Shown: positions 8,968 to 17,636, counted from the stretch's first letter. The stretch is 64,000 nucleotides of DNA from Ornithinibacillus salinisoli (GCF_042682545.1 NZ_JBHUHQ010000016.1), one strand, 5' to 3'. Notes: a model not told the origin generated them from the letters alone. Made by a program: numbers and translations.

Positions 8968-9990
8968 ATGATAGATTTACGAAGTGATACGGTAACGAAG
9001 CCTACAAAAATGATGAGACAAGCAGCATTTGATGCAATTGTAGGTGATGATGTCTATAACGAAGATCCAACAATTTTAGAATTGGAGGAACTGTCTGCCA
9101 GTATGCTTGGCAAAGAGGCTGCGATGTTTGTGCCAAGTGGGACACAGGGAAATCAGGTAGCCGTACTTACTCACTGTGTATCTGGTCAAGAAGTGATATT
9201 AGAAGCGAATTCTCATATTTATTTTTATGAAGGTGGTACGATATCGGCGTTTGCGGGGGTACAGCCAAGGACAATTAAGGGTATTCGTGGTGAGATGAGT
9301 CCGGATGAGGTGGAAGCAGCTATTCGAGTTGATGATATTCATCAACCTGAAACGGGATTGATTTGTCTCGAAAACACACATAATCGTGCAGGTGGTGCCA
9401 TTGTACCGTTAGCAAATATGAAAGAAATCTATCAACGTGTTCAGAATCGTAATATACCAATTCACTTAGACGGTGCTAGATTATTCAATGCTGCTGTTGC
9501 TACTGGTATAAGTGTGAAAAAGTATGCTCGTTATACAGATACCGTTCAATTTTGTCTTTCCAAAGGACTAGGAGCACCAGTAGGGTCTATCATAGCTGGT
9601 ACGCAAGAATTTATTATGAAAGCTAGGAAATGGAGGAAACGATTAGGTGGTGGGTTAAGACAGGCTGGTATTATTGCTGCACCTGGCTTAGTTGCATTGA
9701 AAACCATGGTTGATCGTTTAGCGGAAGATCATGAAAAAGCTAACAAGCTGGCGACAGGCTTATCAGCTATACGCGGACTATCCATTGAAAATAAAGTTGA
9801 TACGAATATTGTACTAGTAAACACAGAGCAATCGGGGTTAAACGCCAATCAATTTATCGAAATTTTAAAACGCGAAGAAATTTTGGCAGTAGCATTTGGT
9901 CCAAACACAGTTCGCTTTACAACACACTATGATGTTACAGAACATGAAATCAGTAATGTAATAGAAAAAATAGCGAAAAATTTGTTGTAA
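8968..9990 (+). CDS. ltaE: Low-specificity L-threonine aldolase
   Basis: This PLP enzyme of 340 residues begins MIDLRSDTVTKPT, the hallmark N-terminus of the family, and the Schiff-base lysine is K199 in FCLSKGLGAPVGS. It cleaves L-threonine/L-allo-threonine to glycine and acetaldehyde in the cytoplasm. The length matches the family (about 335-345). The ATG follows TAAGGAGAGG. No operon partner is visible: 345 bp without a gene follow. Confidence 0.93.
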   Translation: MIDLRSDTVTKPTKMMRQAAFDAIVGDDVYNEDPTILELEELSASMLGKEAAMFVPSGTQGNQVAVLTHCVSGQEVILEANSHIYFYEGGTISAFAGVQPRTIKGIRGEMSPDEVEAAIRVDDIHQPETGLICLENTHNRAGGAIVPLANMKEIYQRVQNRNIPIHLDGARLFNAAVATGISVKKYARYTDTVQFCLSKGLGAPVGSIIAGTQEFIMKARKWRKRLGGGLRQAGIIAAPGLVALKTMVDRLAEDHEKANKLATGLSAIRGLSIENKVDTNIVLVNTEQSGLNANQFIEILKREEILAVAFGPNTVRFTTHYDVTEHEISNVIEKIAKNLL

Positions 9991-10186
9991 TTTTACCTAT
10001 CATAGCATAAAAATTTGTTGTTGAGTCTGATATTTTGTACTAGAAATGATTTGTTCTCCAAAGAATATATTGTGAAAAATTGTATCTACTGATATATAAC
10101 TAAATAAAGTTATATAGAAATATAAGATCGTTTATTGAATGACTTAATAATATTAGGAAAAGAAATGGCTAATTAATAGTCAATCT

Positions 10187-10220
10187 AGAGAATCTATCAT
10201 ACGATAGATTCTCTTTTTTA
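10187..10220 (+). terminator. Terminator upstream of the lia promoter
   Basis: AGAGAATCTATC pairs perfectly with GATAGATTCTCT around ATAC, followed by six T. An outer inverted repeat, TAGTCAAT (10177-10184) with ATTGACTA (10221-10228), extends the structure. It probably insulates liaI from upstream transcription. Confidence 0.85.
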
Positions 10221-10239
10221 ATTGACTAGTCCTATATAG

Positions 10240-10292
10240 GCCTGAGGTCTTATTCTAAAATATTGCTTAGGCTCATTACGGCAAATTAAAAT
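10240..10292 (+). promoter_or_regulatory. Candidate LiaR operator and promoter of liaI
   Basis: An imperfect inverted repeat, GCCTGAG (10240-10246) and CTTAGGC (10266-10272), surrounds GGTCTTATTCTAAAA, which resembles the conserved region upstream of liaI genes in other Bacillales. It is placed just over a -35 TTGCTT (10263-10268) with TAAAAT (10287-10292) 18 bp on. The position suits activation by LiaR. The motif match is from memory of the B. subtilis region and is not exact. Confidence 0.5.
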
Positions 10293-10335
10293 TCTCGGTA
10301 AGATGGAATCAAGATAAAGAAAGGAGGCAGAACAG

Positions 10336-10695
10336 ATGAAAAAATTCTTGTTATTTATTGGAGGCTTGATTGCCTTACTCGTTTTACTTGCAAATCTCGG
10401 TCCGATGGTAATATTGGGTGTTAGCATCTGGTTACTATATGTAATCTTTAAGAAATTCATAAAAAGTGACTCCACAGCTGGAAAAGTTGGTTGGGTAATA
10501 CTAGGGTTAGTTGTACTAAGTATTACGTTCTCCAATATGTTTGCAGTGATTGGTTTAGCGGCAGCTTTTGCGCTATATTTAGTAATTACAAACTGGAAAA
10601 AGGACAAGGATGACCCAGTCGTAAGCGAAGTAGAAGAAGATGATGACCCATTTAAAAATTTTGAACGTCAATGGGCAGAAATTAATAATTATTAA
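10336..10695 (+). CDS. liaI: LiaI-like small membrane protein
   Basis: The 119-residue product has three to four short hydrophobic helices in the first 85 residues and an acidic C-terminal tail (VSEVEEDDDPFKNFERQWAEIN). Listeria and several Bacillales have this protein (lmo0954 family) directly before LiaH. LiaI is the membrane anchor that recruits LiaH rings under envelope stress. Sequence similarity to B. subtilis LiaI is low, so the name rests mostly on topology and context: the PspA-type gene follows after 14 bp. Ribosome site AAAGGAGG. Confidence 0.8.
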   Translation: MKKFLLFIGGLIALLVLLANLGPMVILGVSIWLLYVIFKKFIKSDSTAGKVGWVILGLVVLSITFSNMFAVIGLAAAFALYLVITNWKKDKDDPVVSEVEEDDDPFKNFERQWAEINNY

Positions 10696-10709
10696 AGGAG
10701 AGATTTTTA

Positions 10710-11345
10710 ATGACAAACATATTTACGCGTATGAAAGATTCTATATCAGCAGACCTACACCAATTTATGGATCAAAAAGAACAAAAGAACCCAATAGCTG
10801 CATTAAATCAGTATTTACGTCAAAGTGAACAAGAAAAAGAAAAGGTGCGTAAACTAGTAGATCGCCAATACAAATTAAAAGATGAATTTACAAGTGAATA
10901 TCATAAAGCACAGGATCTTGCAGACAAACGGTTGAAACAAGCTAAAATTGCAGAAAAAGCTGGGGAACAGCAAATGTATGAATTTGCGATAAAAGAACAT
11001 GAAGAGTATCACGCACGTGCAGAACGAATGAAAGCTTCTCGTGAAGAAGCTATTGAGCAATTAGATATGCTGGAGCAAAAGTATGAAGAAATGAAGCATA
11101 AGTTGAAAGATATGTATCTACGCCGAATGGAGCTTATGGGGAGAGAAAACATTGCACATGCAAATCACCAAATTAATAGGGTGATCGAAGAAGTATCTGA
11201 TAAGCCATTCTCTCGTTTTGCTGAGATGGAACGTTACATTGAAGGGTTGGAGTACAAAGTAAATAGTGCCTATTACAAAAGCACATTCGATCATAAAATA
11301 GCTAAGCTTGAAAAGGAAATGCAAGAAAACGAGAAAGTAAATTAA
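10710..11345 (+). CDS. liaH: LiaH, PspA/IM30-family phage-shock protein
   Basis: This 211-residue protein is helical and charged throughout, with the PspA/IM30 N-terminal signature (FTRMKDSISADLHQFMDQKE, then PIAALNQYLRQSEQE) and long coiled-coil hairpin helices over about residues 30-140. PspA-family proteins polymerise on damaged membranes. B. subtilis LiaH has 225 residues, so the length fits. It lies between liaI and a hairpin at 11374-11401 that may make this the main short transcript of the operon. Confidence 0.9.
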   Translation: MTNIFTRMKDSISADLHQFMDQKEQKNPIAALNQYLRQSEQEKEKVRKLVDRQYKLKDEFTSEYHKAQDLADKRLKQAKIAEKAGEQQMYEFAIKEHEEYHARAERMKASREEAIEQLDMLEQKYEEMKHKLKDMYLRRMELMGRENIAHANHQINRVIEEVSDKPFSRFAEMERYIEGLEYKVNSAYYKSTFDHKIAKLEKEMQENEKVN

Positions 11346-11373
11346 TTTCATGCAAATGAAAAAATGATATACT

Positions 11374-11401
11374 AAGTAGGCGCAGTTATCTGCGTCTACT
11401 T
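11374..11401 (+). terminator. Hairpin between liaH and liaF, probable attenuator/partial terminator
   Basis: AAGTAGGCGCAG pairs with CTGCGTCTACTT around TTAT (12 bp, one G-U). The downstream T tract is weak (CATTATTATT), fitting partial read-through. Confidence 0.6.
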
Positions 11402-11432
11402 CATTATTATTGGATAGAAGGGGGTCACAAGA

Positions 11433-12167
11433 TTGTTTCAACGATTAAACACAGAAACATTAAACTGGATATTGATCATTGGAGTGATCCTTTTTATTGC
11501 GGAAATTGTTTTCTTTAATGGTGGATTAATAATCTCTGCTTTGTTTTCAGGGTTATTTATTTATTTCGGTTGGAAAAACTTTGTCCGATTATGGGGAAAG
11601 ATTTTATTCTGGATCGGATTAATTAGTTTGGTTTTATCCATTTTAAATATGTTGGCAGTTCGCTTTTTAGTAATAGTTGCTATCGTATTATTTATTATGA
11701 ATTATGTAAAAAAAACACAAGAGGCAGAAAAGATATCACCAGATTTAATTACCCATCAAGAGGTAATTGTCGATCCTATGGTAATAAAACAACCACTATT
11801 TCACCATAAAATATTTGACGATCAACAGACAGATCAAACGGCTTACCAATGGAGAGATATTAACATACATGGTGGTTTTGGAGATCGAATCATTGATTTA
11901 AGTAATACCGTATTACCTAACGATACTGCCGTTGTTTCCATTCGACACTTTGTTGGTAATGTAGAAATTTATGTACCATATGAAGTGGAAGTAAGTATTC
12001 ATCATAGTTCCATTTTTGGAAGAGCACATATTTTAGGGAAACATCATTTGAAAATAATGAACGAGTCGCTTATATATCAAACAGAAAAATATGATACAAC
12101 TTCACTACCACGAGTTAAAATTATTACTTCCATCGTTTCAGGAGATATCGAGGTGAAGCGGATATGA
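11433..12167 (+). CDS. liaF: LiaF, membrane inhibitor of the LiaRS system
   Basis: The 244-residue product has an N-terminal block of about four membrane helices (residues 10-90) and a soluble beta-rich C-terminal domain (about 145-244; VVSIRHFVGNVEIYVPYEVEV), the cell wall-active antibiotic response domain. In B. subtilis LiaF keeps LiaS off in the absence of envelope stress. The TTG start at 11433 has a GAAGGGGG site. The gene end overlaps the start of liaS by 4 bp (ATGA). Confidence 0.93.
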   Translation: MFQRLNTETLNWILIIGVILFIAEIVFFNGGLIISALFSGLFIYFGWKNFVRLWGKILFWIGLISLVLSILNMLAVRFLVIVAIVLFIMNYVKKTQEAEKISPDLITHQEVIVDPMVIKQPLFHHKIFDDQQTDQTAYQWRDINIHGGFGDRIIDLSNTVLPNDTAVVSIRHFVGNVEIYVPYEVEVSIHHSSIFGRAHILGKHHLKIMNESLIYQTEKYDTTSLPRVKIITSIVSGDIEVKRI

Positions 12168-13210
12168 TCACTATTTTACGTCACGCTTTCACAGGTATTG
12201 CATTCGGAATACTAATTTCGGTAATGATTATTGGTATAACCTTTTTGGCTTTTCCAATTGAAGATTGGACTCTCATTTTCACACATAACATGGGGGACAT
12301 TCCTTTTGCAGTGATTATATTATGTGTATCGGGTATGGTAGGATCCATTTTTGGTATTACAATAGGTCTTTTTTGGCGTCAACGATTTCATAAAATAAAT
12401 CGTCAATTAGATGAACTTGCTAAGGGCCAAAAAGTTACAATAGATGAGCAGCCATATACGGAACTTCAGACAATACAGAATCAGATGGAACAAATTCAAG
12501 AAAAAATCCGTAAGCAAACAGAGCATGCTCAACGTTTGGCAACAGAAAGAGCCAATGAACGAGAGCAAAGTCTCCAAGAAATAGTTGTCCAAGAACGAAA
12601 TCGTTTGGCACGCGAATTACATGATTCTGTGAGTCAGCAATTATTTGCCGCATCAATGATGATGTCAGCAATAAATGACACGAATGCTCCGATAGATGAG
12701 TCAGTTAATAAACAACTAAAATTAGTGGAGAAAATGATCCATCAATCACAGTTGGAAATGCGTGCATTACTTTTACACCTAAGACCTGTTCCATTAAAAG
12801 GAAAATCAATTCAAGAAGGAATTAATGAACTTCTAAGAGAACTGACGCAAAAAGTTCCAATGGAAATAATCGCACAAATTGAGGAATTCAATGTAGATAA
12901 GGGTGTTGAAGATCAGTTATTTCGCATCCTGCAAGAGTCTGTATCGAATACGCTACGTCATGCAGAAGCAACCAACCTACAAGTTATGTTGATTGAGCGA
13001 GATGACACCATAATATTACGTGTTGTTGATGATGGAATAGGTTTTGATACGGAAAAAATAAGAACAACTGGCTCTTATGGACTTTCCAATATGAGTGAAC
13101 GGGCATATGAGGTTGGGGGAACGTTAAAAATTATTAGTTTACCGAATCAAGGAACCCGATTAGAAGTAAAGGTGCCTAGTTTAGGAAAAAAGGATGAGAA
13201 TGATGATTAG
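12164..13210 (+). CDS. liaS: LiaS, NarL-type sensor histidine kinase
   Basis: The 348-residue protein has two membrane helices close together at the N-terminus (about 8-30 and 45-70) with a short extracytoplasmic loop, the intramembrane-sensing layout. A coiled coil (about 85-140) leads into a HisKA_3 domain with phospho-acceptor H153 (RLARELHDSVSQQ), then an HATPase domain with N-box (ESVSNTLRHAEA) and G boxes (VVDDGIGFD, GSYGLSNMSERA). It phosphorylates LiaR in response to bacitracin-like stress. It overlaps liaF and liaR. Confidence 0.94.
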   Translation: MITILRHAFTGIAFGILISVMIIGITFLAFPIEDWTLIFTHNMGDIPFAVIILCVSGMVGSIFGITIGLFWRQRFHKINRQLDELAKGQKVTIDEQPYTELQTIQNQMEQIQEKIRKQTEHAQRLATERANEREQSLQEIVVQERNRLARELHDSVSQQLFAASMMMSAINDTNAPIDESVNKQLKLVEKMIHQSQLEMRALLLHLRPVPLKGKSIQEGINELLRELTQKVPMEIIAQIEEFNVDKGVEDQLFRILQESVSNTLRHAEATNLQVMLIERDDTIILRVVDDGIGFDTEKIRTTGSYGLSNMSERAYEVGGTLKIISLPNQGTRLEVKVPSLGKKDENDD

Positions 13211-13835
13211 AATTTTATTCGCTGATGATCACGAAATGGTACGAATAGGGGTTTCATCTTACTTGTCAGCTCAATCAGATATGGATGTAATAGCAGAAGC
13301 AGATGATGGTGGAGAAGCTGTTGAATTAGCATTGGAATTAAAACCAGATGTGATCTTAATGGATTTAGTGATGAAGGAAATGGATGGGATTGAAGCCACT
13401 AGACAGATTATCGAGAAGTGGCCAGATGCTAAAATTATTATTGTGACTAGCTTTCTTGATGATGAGAAAGTATACCCTGCCTTGGAAGCAGGAGCAACTA
13501 GTTATATGCTCAAAACATCAAAAGCTAATGAAATTGCAAAAGCGATCCGCTCTACTTTTCAAGGGCAATCAGTTCTTGAACCGGAAGTTACCGGAAAAAT
13601 CATGACAAAAATGAGAGAAAAACCTGTGGAGCATTTACATGAGCAATTAACGGAAAGAGAAATGGAAATCTTACTTCTAATTGCTGCGGGTAAGACCAAT
13701 CAAGAAATTGCAGATGAGTTGTTCATTGCATTAAAGACAGTTAAAGTCCATGTCAGTAATATTCTTGGAAAACTCGAAGTACAAGATCGGACCCAAGCTG
13801 TTATTTATGCATTCAAGCATCAGTTAGTACAATAG
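13203..13835 (+). CDS. liaR: LiaR, NarL/FixJ-type response regulator
   Basis: An N-terminal receiver domain has acidic residues ADDHE, phospho-acceptor D54 (VILMDLVM) and a conserved lysine (SYMLKTSK). The C-terminal LuxR-type helix-turn-helix (about 150-205) reads LTEREMEILLLIAAGKTNQE then KTVKVHVSNILGKL. I chose the ATG at 13203 because AGGATGAG is well spaced and orthologues start MIR; ATGs at 13194 and 13200 are also possible. The gene starts inside liaS and ends the operon at a terminator. It activates liaIH. Confidence 0.94.
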   Translation: MIRILFADDHEMVRIGVSSYLSAQSDMDVIAEADDGGEAVELALELKPDVILMDLVMKEMDGIEATRQIIEKWPDAKIIIVTSFLDDEKVYPALEAGATSYMLKTSKANEIAKAIRSTFQGQSVLEPEVTGKIMTKMREKPVEHLHEQLTEREMEILLLIAAGKTNQEIADELFIALKTVKVHVSNILGKLEVQDRTQAVIYAFKHQLVQ

Positions 13836-13848
13836 TTTCTAGGATTAG

Positions 13849-13880
13849 AAACTGTGTAGCGTGCCTACACAGTTTTTTCT
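13849..13880. terminator. Terminator of the lia operon, shared with the convergent gene
   Basis: AACTGTGTAG pairs with CTACACAGTT followed by TTTTTCT; the stop codon of the opposing membrane-protein gene lies inside the stem. Confidence 0.85.
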
Positions 13881-14893
13881 GTGCTGTTATCGTTAATATA
13901 AAAAGCTGTTATGAGCTCGAAAATGGATAACAGTTCATATAAAATGATCAATTCTGGTGGGAAATGTGTCGGATGATGTTTGTTATTTTTTGTTATTTCT
14001 TCATTATCTTCCCAAAATATTTCTGTCAATTGTTTTAATTGCTTTTCATGATCCTCTATATTGTAATTTTTTTCATCTTCCATACTTTGTGAGAGTTTTT
14101 TAATAGCGAAATGAATAATTTCTCGCTCTTCTTTAGTCCATGAAACGGTATCGATAGGTGTATTTATTAAATTTTCGATATGATAATGCATCATTCTAAT
14201 GTTTAATATTTGGTCCTGGGCGTGTTGGAAGACATGTTTTTCATGCCCAACTAATGGGTGATATTTTGTTTCCTCTTTTTGAAATCGAATTAACGTTTCC
14301 GTTTTATTTAAGGCTTTTCGAAGCTGTCCCATCCTATCTCGTACTTTAACATCCTCATCAAATAAAATGTTTTCAAAAACGTCCTCAATTAGTTTTCCTG
14401 TTTTTTTATTTAGTATCTTAATATGTTTTACGATATCATGTGTGTAATCTGGTGGTAAAAGGAACATGTTTACAGCAGTAGAAACAACTAATCCAATTGT
14501 TGTTGTTCCAAGACGGATAAAAAAGGATATAAGAAAGTTACTGTAAATGACTTCTACCATTGCTACTGCTGTTAATGTAGCTACTAATACCCCAGCATGT
14601 AATCGTAATTTTACACAAGTGGCGATTGTAAAAAATGCTGCTAACGTATATGTAATCGGTGAATTCCCAAATAGTGCTATAAATATCACAGCAAATGCAG
14701 AACCAATTGCTGAAGCTGGAAATCGAATCATTCCTTTTTTGATGGATTCGGATACAGTTGGTTCCAATGTCACAATAGCTGTAATTACAGCAAATACAGG
14801 CGGCCAACCGATTATGTCACAAATCCAAGCTGTAATTAAAATAGCTATAGCTGTTTTAATTAACCTATTTCCAATGAACTGCGATAGTTTCAT
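13865..14893 (-). CDS. FUSC/aromatic acid exporter family membrane protein
   Basis: From the ATG at 14893 the product is 342 residues: an N-terminal block of five to six membrane helices (about 1-140, with GWPPVFAVITAIVTLEPT typical of ArAE_1 proteins) and a long cytoplasmic helical region (about 150-342). This is the architecture of B. subtilis YqjA-type proteins. A TTGGAGT site precedes this start, while an upstream in-frame ATG at 14953 lacks one. The transported compound is unknown. Confidence 0.85.
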   Translation of the reverse strand: MKLSQFIGNRLIKTAIAILITAWICDIIGWPPVFAVITAIVTLEPTVSESIKKGMIRFPASAIGSAFAVIFIALFGNSPITYTLAAFFTIATCVKLRLHAGVLVATLTAVAMVEVIYSNFLISFFIRLGTTTIGLVVSTAVNMFLLPPDYTHDIVKHIKILNKKTGKLIEDVFENILFDEDVKVRDRMGQLRKALNKTETLIRFQKEETKYHPLVGHEKHVFQHAQDQILNIRMMHYHIENLINTPIDTVSWTKEEREIIHFAIKKLSQSMEDEKNYNIEDHEKQLKQLTEIFWEDNEEITKNNKHHPTHFPPELIILYELLSIFELITAFYINDNSTEKTV

Positions 14894-15204
14894 GAGCAAT
14901 ACTCCAATACATGAATAGAATTTCATTTTTCCAGTCTTATTGCCATTATACAATATATTTTCCTATTATTTTTAGTTAATAAGGTATTTATACGGTTCAT
15001 TTAATAGTAAAAATTATTATTTCATGGTAGATAGGATAACTAATTGTCATAATTTGAAACATAATTGTAACATTACTATAACACGACTGAAATTTTTAGG
15101 TGTTATACTACTAATTGCCTAGAATAATAGATTACATAGAAGTAAAATATATATGAACACTACTGCTAATAGATTGCAGGTGTGACTTGGGAAGCGAGGA
15201 AAGA
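14894..15204. other. Regulatory gap before the CwlO-type gene
   Basis: The first 150 bp up to about 15050 contain no recognisable signal; the rest holds the candidate WalR box and promoter described separately and an approximately 90-nt leader. Confidence 0.6.
15067..15109 (+). promoter_or_regulatory. Candidate WalR box and extended -10 promoter of the CwlO-type gene
   Basis: Read on the minus strand, 15083-15067 is TGTTAT-AGTAA-TGTTAC, a perfect match to the WalR consensus TGTWAH-N5-TGTWAH. It lies just upstream of TGTTATACT (15101-15109), an extended -10 element, placing the box over the -35 region as in activated WalR promoters, although in the opposite orientation. A second possible promoter is TTGAAA (15054-15059) N17 TATAAC (15077-15082). 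Confidence 0.45.
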
Positions 15205-16395
15205 ATGTTGAAAAAGGCAATTATATCGATGGCCACTGTTACTGTAGTTGGCATAGGGAGTACTTTCTTCACGGATTCAGTCCAAGCCGAAACAATGAAT
15301 GAATTACAGGATCGACAGTCACAAATTGAAAGTGAACGATCTGAAATAAAAGATAGTTTATCAAAAGCGGAAGCTGAAATTGCGGATGTTTTAATAGAAT
15401 TAGAAGAGCTAAACGAAGAGATTAATAGGGTTGAAGAGGCTCTTAAAGAAAATGAAAAAAAGCTTAATGAAACAAATGATGAGATTTCAACGAAAGAAGC
15501 GGAGATAGTAGAATTAGAAAATGCTATCCAAAAACGTTCAGATATCTTAAAAGACCGAATGGTTTCTTATCAGAAAAACGGTGGAAACATTGGGTTCCTT
15601 GATATTATTTTTGGTTCAAAAAGTTTTGGTGATTTTGTTAGCCGCGTATCTGCTGTAACAAAAATTACGGAATCTGATAATGACTTAATTAAACAGCAAG
15701 AAGAAGATAAAGCATCAGTCGAAACGAAGCTTGCAGAATTAACAGATATGCAAGTGGAATTAGAAGGGATGCAGGAGTTAATCCTCGTACAAAAAGATCA
15801 AAATGAAGAACAAAAAAGTGTATTAAAACAAAAAGAAAAAGAATTAACGGAGAAAAAAGAAGAATTACAAATTAAAGATAGTAGTCTTGCATCCATTGAA
15901 GCGCAAGTACGTAGGAGTATAGCTGAAAAGCGCACACCTCCGGCAACTGCAAGTGCAAGTACTTCTAGTAATTCAAATGGTAATCTAACTACATTAAGTA
16001 AATCATCCGCTCCAGTATCGGGAAGTGGAAACCTAAGTACAGTAATAAATGCTGGATATCAATATTTAGGTGTACCGTACGTATGGGGAGGAAAGACACC
16101 AAGTGGGTTTGATTGCTCTGGGTTCGTATCATGGGCATTCGCCCAAGGTGGTTATAATATTCCATCTAGTACAGCAGCATTACAATCCGTTGGTACAAAA
16201 GTTTCGTATAGTAATATACAACCAGGTGATATGGTATTCTTTAATACGTATAAAGTAAATGGCCACGTAGGTATCTATGTTGGTAATGGTAATTTCATTG
16301 GAGCGCAAAACTCAACAGGATTAGCTGTTGCTAATATGACTAGTGGATACTGGAAGAATCATTTTACAGGTCATGTAAGACGAGTTGGAAAATAA
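15205..16395 (+). CDS. CwlO-type peptidoglycan DL-endopeptidase (NlpC/P60)
   Basis: The 396-residue precursor has a signal peptide (cleavage after DSVQA near residue 28), a long coiled coil (about 30-240) and a C-terminal NlpC/P60 domain with catalytic C304 (GFDCSGFVSW) and H354 (NGHVGIYVG), followed by FIGAQNSTG, typical of CwlO. It cleaves D-Glu-diaminopimelate bonds for cell elongation. B. subtilis CwlO (473 residues) has the same plan with a longer linker. I chose ATG 15205 after GAGGAAAG; TTG 15208 is an alternative. The coiled coil is where FtsEX-type regulation acts in B. subtilis. Confidence 0.9.
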   Translation: MLKKAIISMATVTVVGIGSTFFTDSVQAETMNELQDRQSQIESERSEIKDSLSKAEAEIADVLIELEELNEEINRVEEALKENEKKLNETNDEISTKEAEIVELENAIQKRSDILKDRMVSYQKNGGNIGFLDIIFGSKSFGDFVSRVSAVTKITESDNDLIKQQEEDKASVETKLAELTDMQVELEGMQELILVQKDQNEEQKSVLKQKEKELTEKKEELQIKDSSLASIEAQVRRSIAEKRTPPATASASTSSNSNGNLTTLSKSSAPVSGSGNLSTVINAGYQYLGVPYVWGGKTPSGFDCSGFVSWAFAQGGYNIPSSTAALQSVGTKVSYSNIQPGDMVFFNTYKVNGHVGIYVGNGNFIGAQNSTGLAVANMTSGYWKNHFTGHVRRVGK

Positions 16396-16403
16396 TATCG
16401 TAC

Positions 16404-16442
16404 TAAAGGCTCTAGCATTTTTATGCTAGAGCCTTTTATTTT
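16404..16442 (+). terminator. Terminator after the CwlO-type gene
   Basis: AAAGGCTCTAGCATAA-type stem of 13 bp (AAGGCTCTAGCAT with ATGCTAGAGCCTT) and a T-rich tail. Confidence 0.92.
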
Positions 16443-16519
16443 GTCTAGTTCGTTATAAGTAATATAATTAAATCGAAACTTTTACTGGGGTTAAAATAAT
16501 AGAGGAGTGTTGTCATCTT

Positions 16520-17104
16520 ATGAATGAAGTAGAAGGTATTCGAGAGAGTAAGTATGATATTGATCCAATCTACTTGAAGCGTTGGTCACCGAGATCGTTC
16601 CAAGAGAAGGATATACCAAAAGATGTTTTGAATAGTTTATTTGAGGCGGCAAGATGGGCGCCATCTGCAGGAAATGCCCAACCGTGGCGATTTGTTCTTG
16701 CCAATAAAAAATCGGATCGTGATAAATTTTTAAGCTATATTAATGATGGAAATGTAGCATGGTGTCGTCATGCGCCTGTCTTGGTCGCTGTTTTGTCTAA
16801 AAAAGAGGAAGAGCGTTTTGGTGGTTTTAACCAGTCGCATGCATTCGATACGGGTGCAGCATGGGGATATTTAGCATTGGAAGCAACCAGGAAAGGCTTA
16901 ATAACTCATGCAATGGGTGGATTTAATAAAGAAAAAGCAAGAGAAATATTATCTATTCCAGAAGAATATGCAATACATGCAATAGTAGCAATCGGTTATC
17001 AAGGTGGTAAAGAAAATCTTTCAGAAAAATTACAGAGTCGTGAAAAGCCATCTGATCGAAAATTAATAGATGAGCTTGTTTCAGAAGGCAGCTTTTCTAA
17101 ATAA
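16520..17104 (+). CDS. Nitroreductase-family flavoprotein
   Basis: The 194-residue product has the FMN-binding nitroreductase signatures: RWSPRSFQEKDIP near the N-terminus, EAARWAPSAGNAQPWRF (about 42-58) binding FMN phosphate, and a C-terminal AIVAIGYQGG. Members reduce nitro groups, quinones or other acceptors with NAD(P)H; the substrate is unknown. Start supported by GAGGAG, with slightly long spacing. Single gene. Confidence 0.9.
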   Translation: MNEVEGIRESKYDIDPIYLKRWSPRSFQEKDIPKDVLNSLFEAARWAPSAGNAQPWRFVLANKKSDRDKFLSYINDGNVAWCRHAPVLVAVLSKKEEERFGGFNQSHAFDTGAAWGYLALEATRKGLITHAMGGFNKEKAREILSIPEEYAIHAIVAIGYQGGKENLSEKLQSREKPSDRKLIDELVSEGSFSK

Positions 17105-17216
17105 TACTTGTAATAAAGATGATCTCATTGCTAAGGGTCTCATTAAAGTGCATAAGTATAAATTTCATGATAAATAAAGTTTATTTGTTTATAATTTTAG
17201 TCACATAGAAATTAGT

Positions 17217-17246
17217 AAAGGAGCTTGGATCCCAAGCTCCTTTTGA
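17217..17246 (+). terminator. Terminator downstream of the nitroreductase
   Basis: GGAGCTTGG pairs with CCAAGCTCC around a 3-nt loop (extending to AAAGG/CCTTT) and is followed by TTTTGATATATC. It is 113 bp after the stop codon. Confidence 0.75.
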
Positions 17247-17516
17247 TATATCTTTTTAGGAAGCAAGCAATTGTCTTTGAGAAGGGCTATAACAGATAAT
17301 AACTCCTTTTGGAACAATAAATGGTAGTATTTAAAGATGATTATAAAAGGGATTTCTGTAACCTACTTACTTAATTTACTCTTTTTTTGCAATAAGTTAT
17401 TCTAATGGTTCTTCTAATCTACACATTGAATAGTTTTAAAATTTCTCTGTAATAGCGCTTTTGTTCTTTTAGATTCGGTTTATGTGAATAATTTTTACCA
17501 TTCGTTTAAAAATATA

Positions 17517-17542
17517 GTTTACTACGGCATGATGTAGGGTAT
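17517..17542 (+). promoter_or_regulatory. Candidate SigB-type promoter of the BCCT transporter
   Basis: GTTTAC (17517-17522), 14-bp spacer, GGGTAT (17537-17542), against the SigB consensus GTTTAA-N12-15-GGGTAT. It lies about 95 bp before the start codon. Confidence 0.5.
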
Positions 17543-17636
17543 TATTTATTTCTCATGTAACCGGAAGTAATACTTCACTGATTGAAAATTACACACATAT
17601 TAGATATGAATTGACATCTAAGAAAGGGCGGAATAC

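Larger units (their letters stand above)
9991..10335. other. Intergenic region between ltaE and the lia operon
   Basis: This AT-rich stretch holds a terminator hairpin at 10187-10220 and the regulatory region of the lia operon from about 10230. The first 190 bp show nothing I can name. Confidence 0.7.
17105..17636. other. Intergenic region before the BCCT transporter
   Basis: It contains a terminator (17217-17246) and a candidate SigB promoter (17517-17542). No credible coding frame is present in the remaining AT-rich sequence. Confidence 0.7.

Noticed and set aside
14547..14918. Plus-strand frame of 123 codons
   Set aside because: Shadow of the FUSC-type gene; composition reflects the reverse complement of membrane helices.
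17105..17636. Possible small gene before opuD
   Set aside because: No frame with a start and ribosome site; only a terminator and promoter-like elements are seen.
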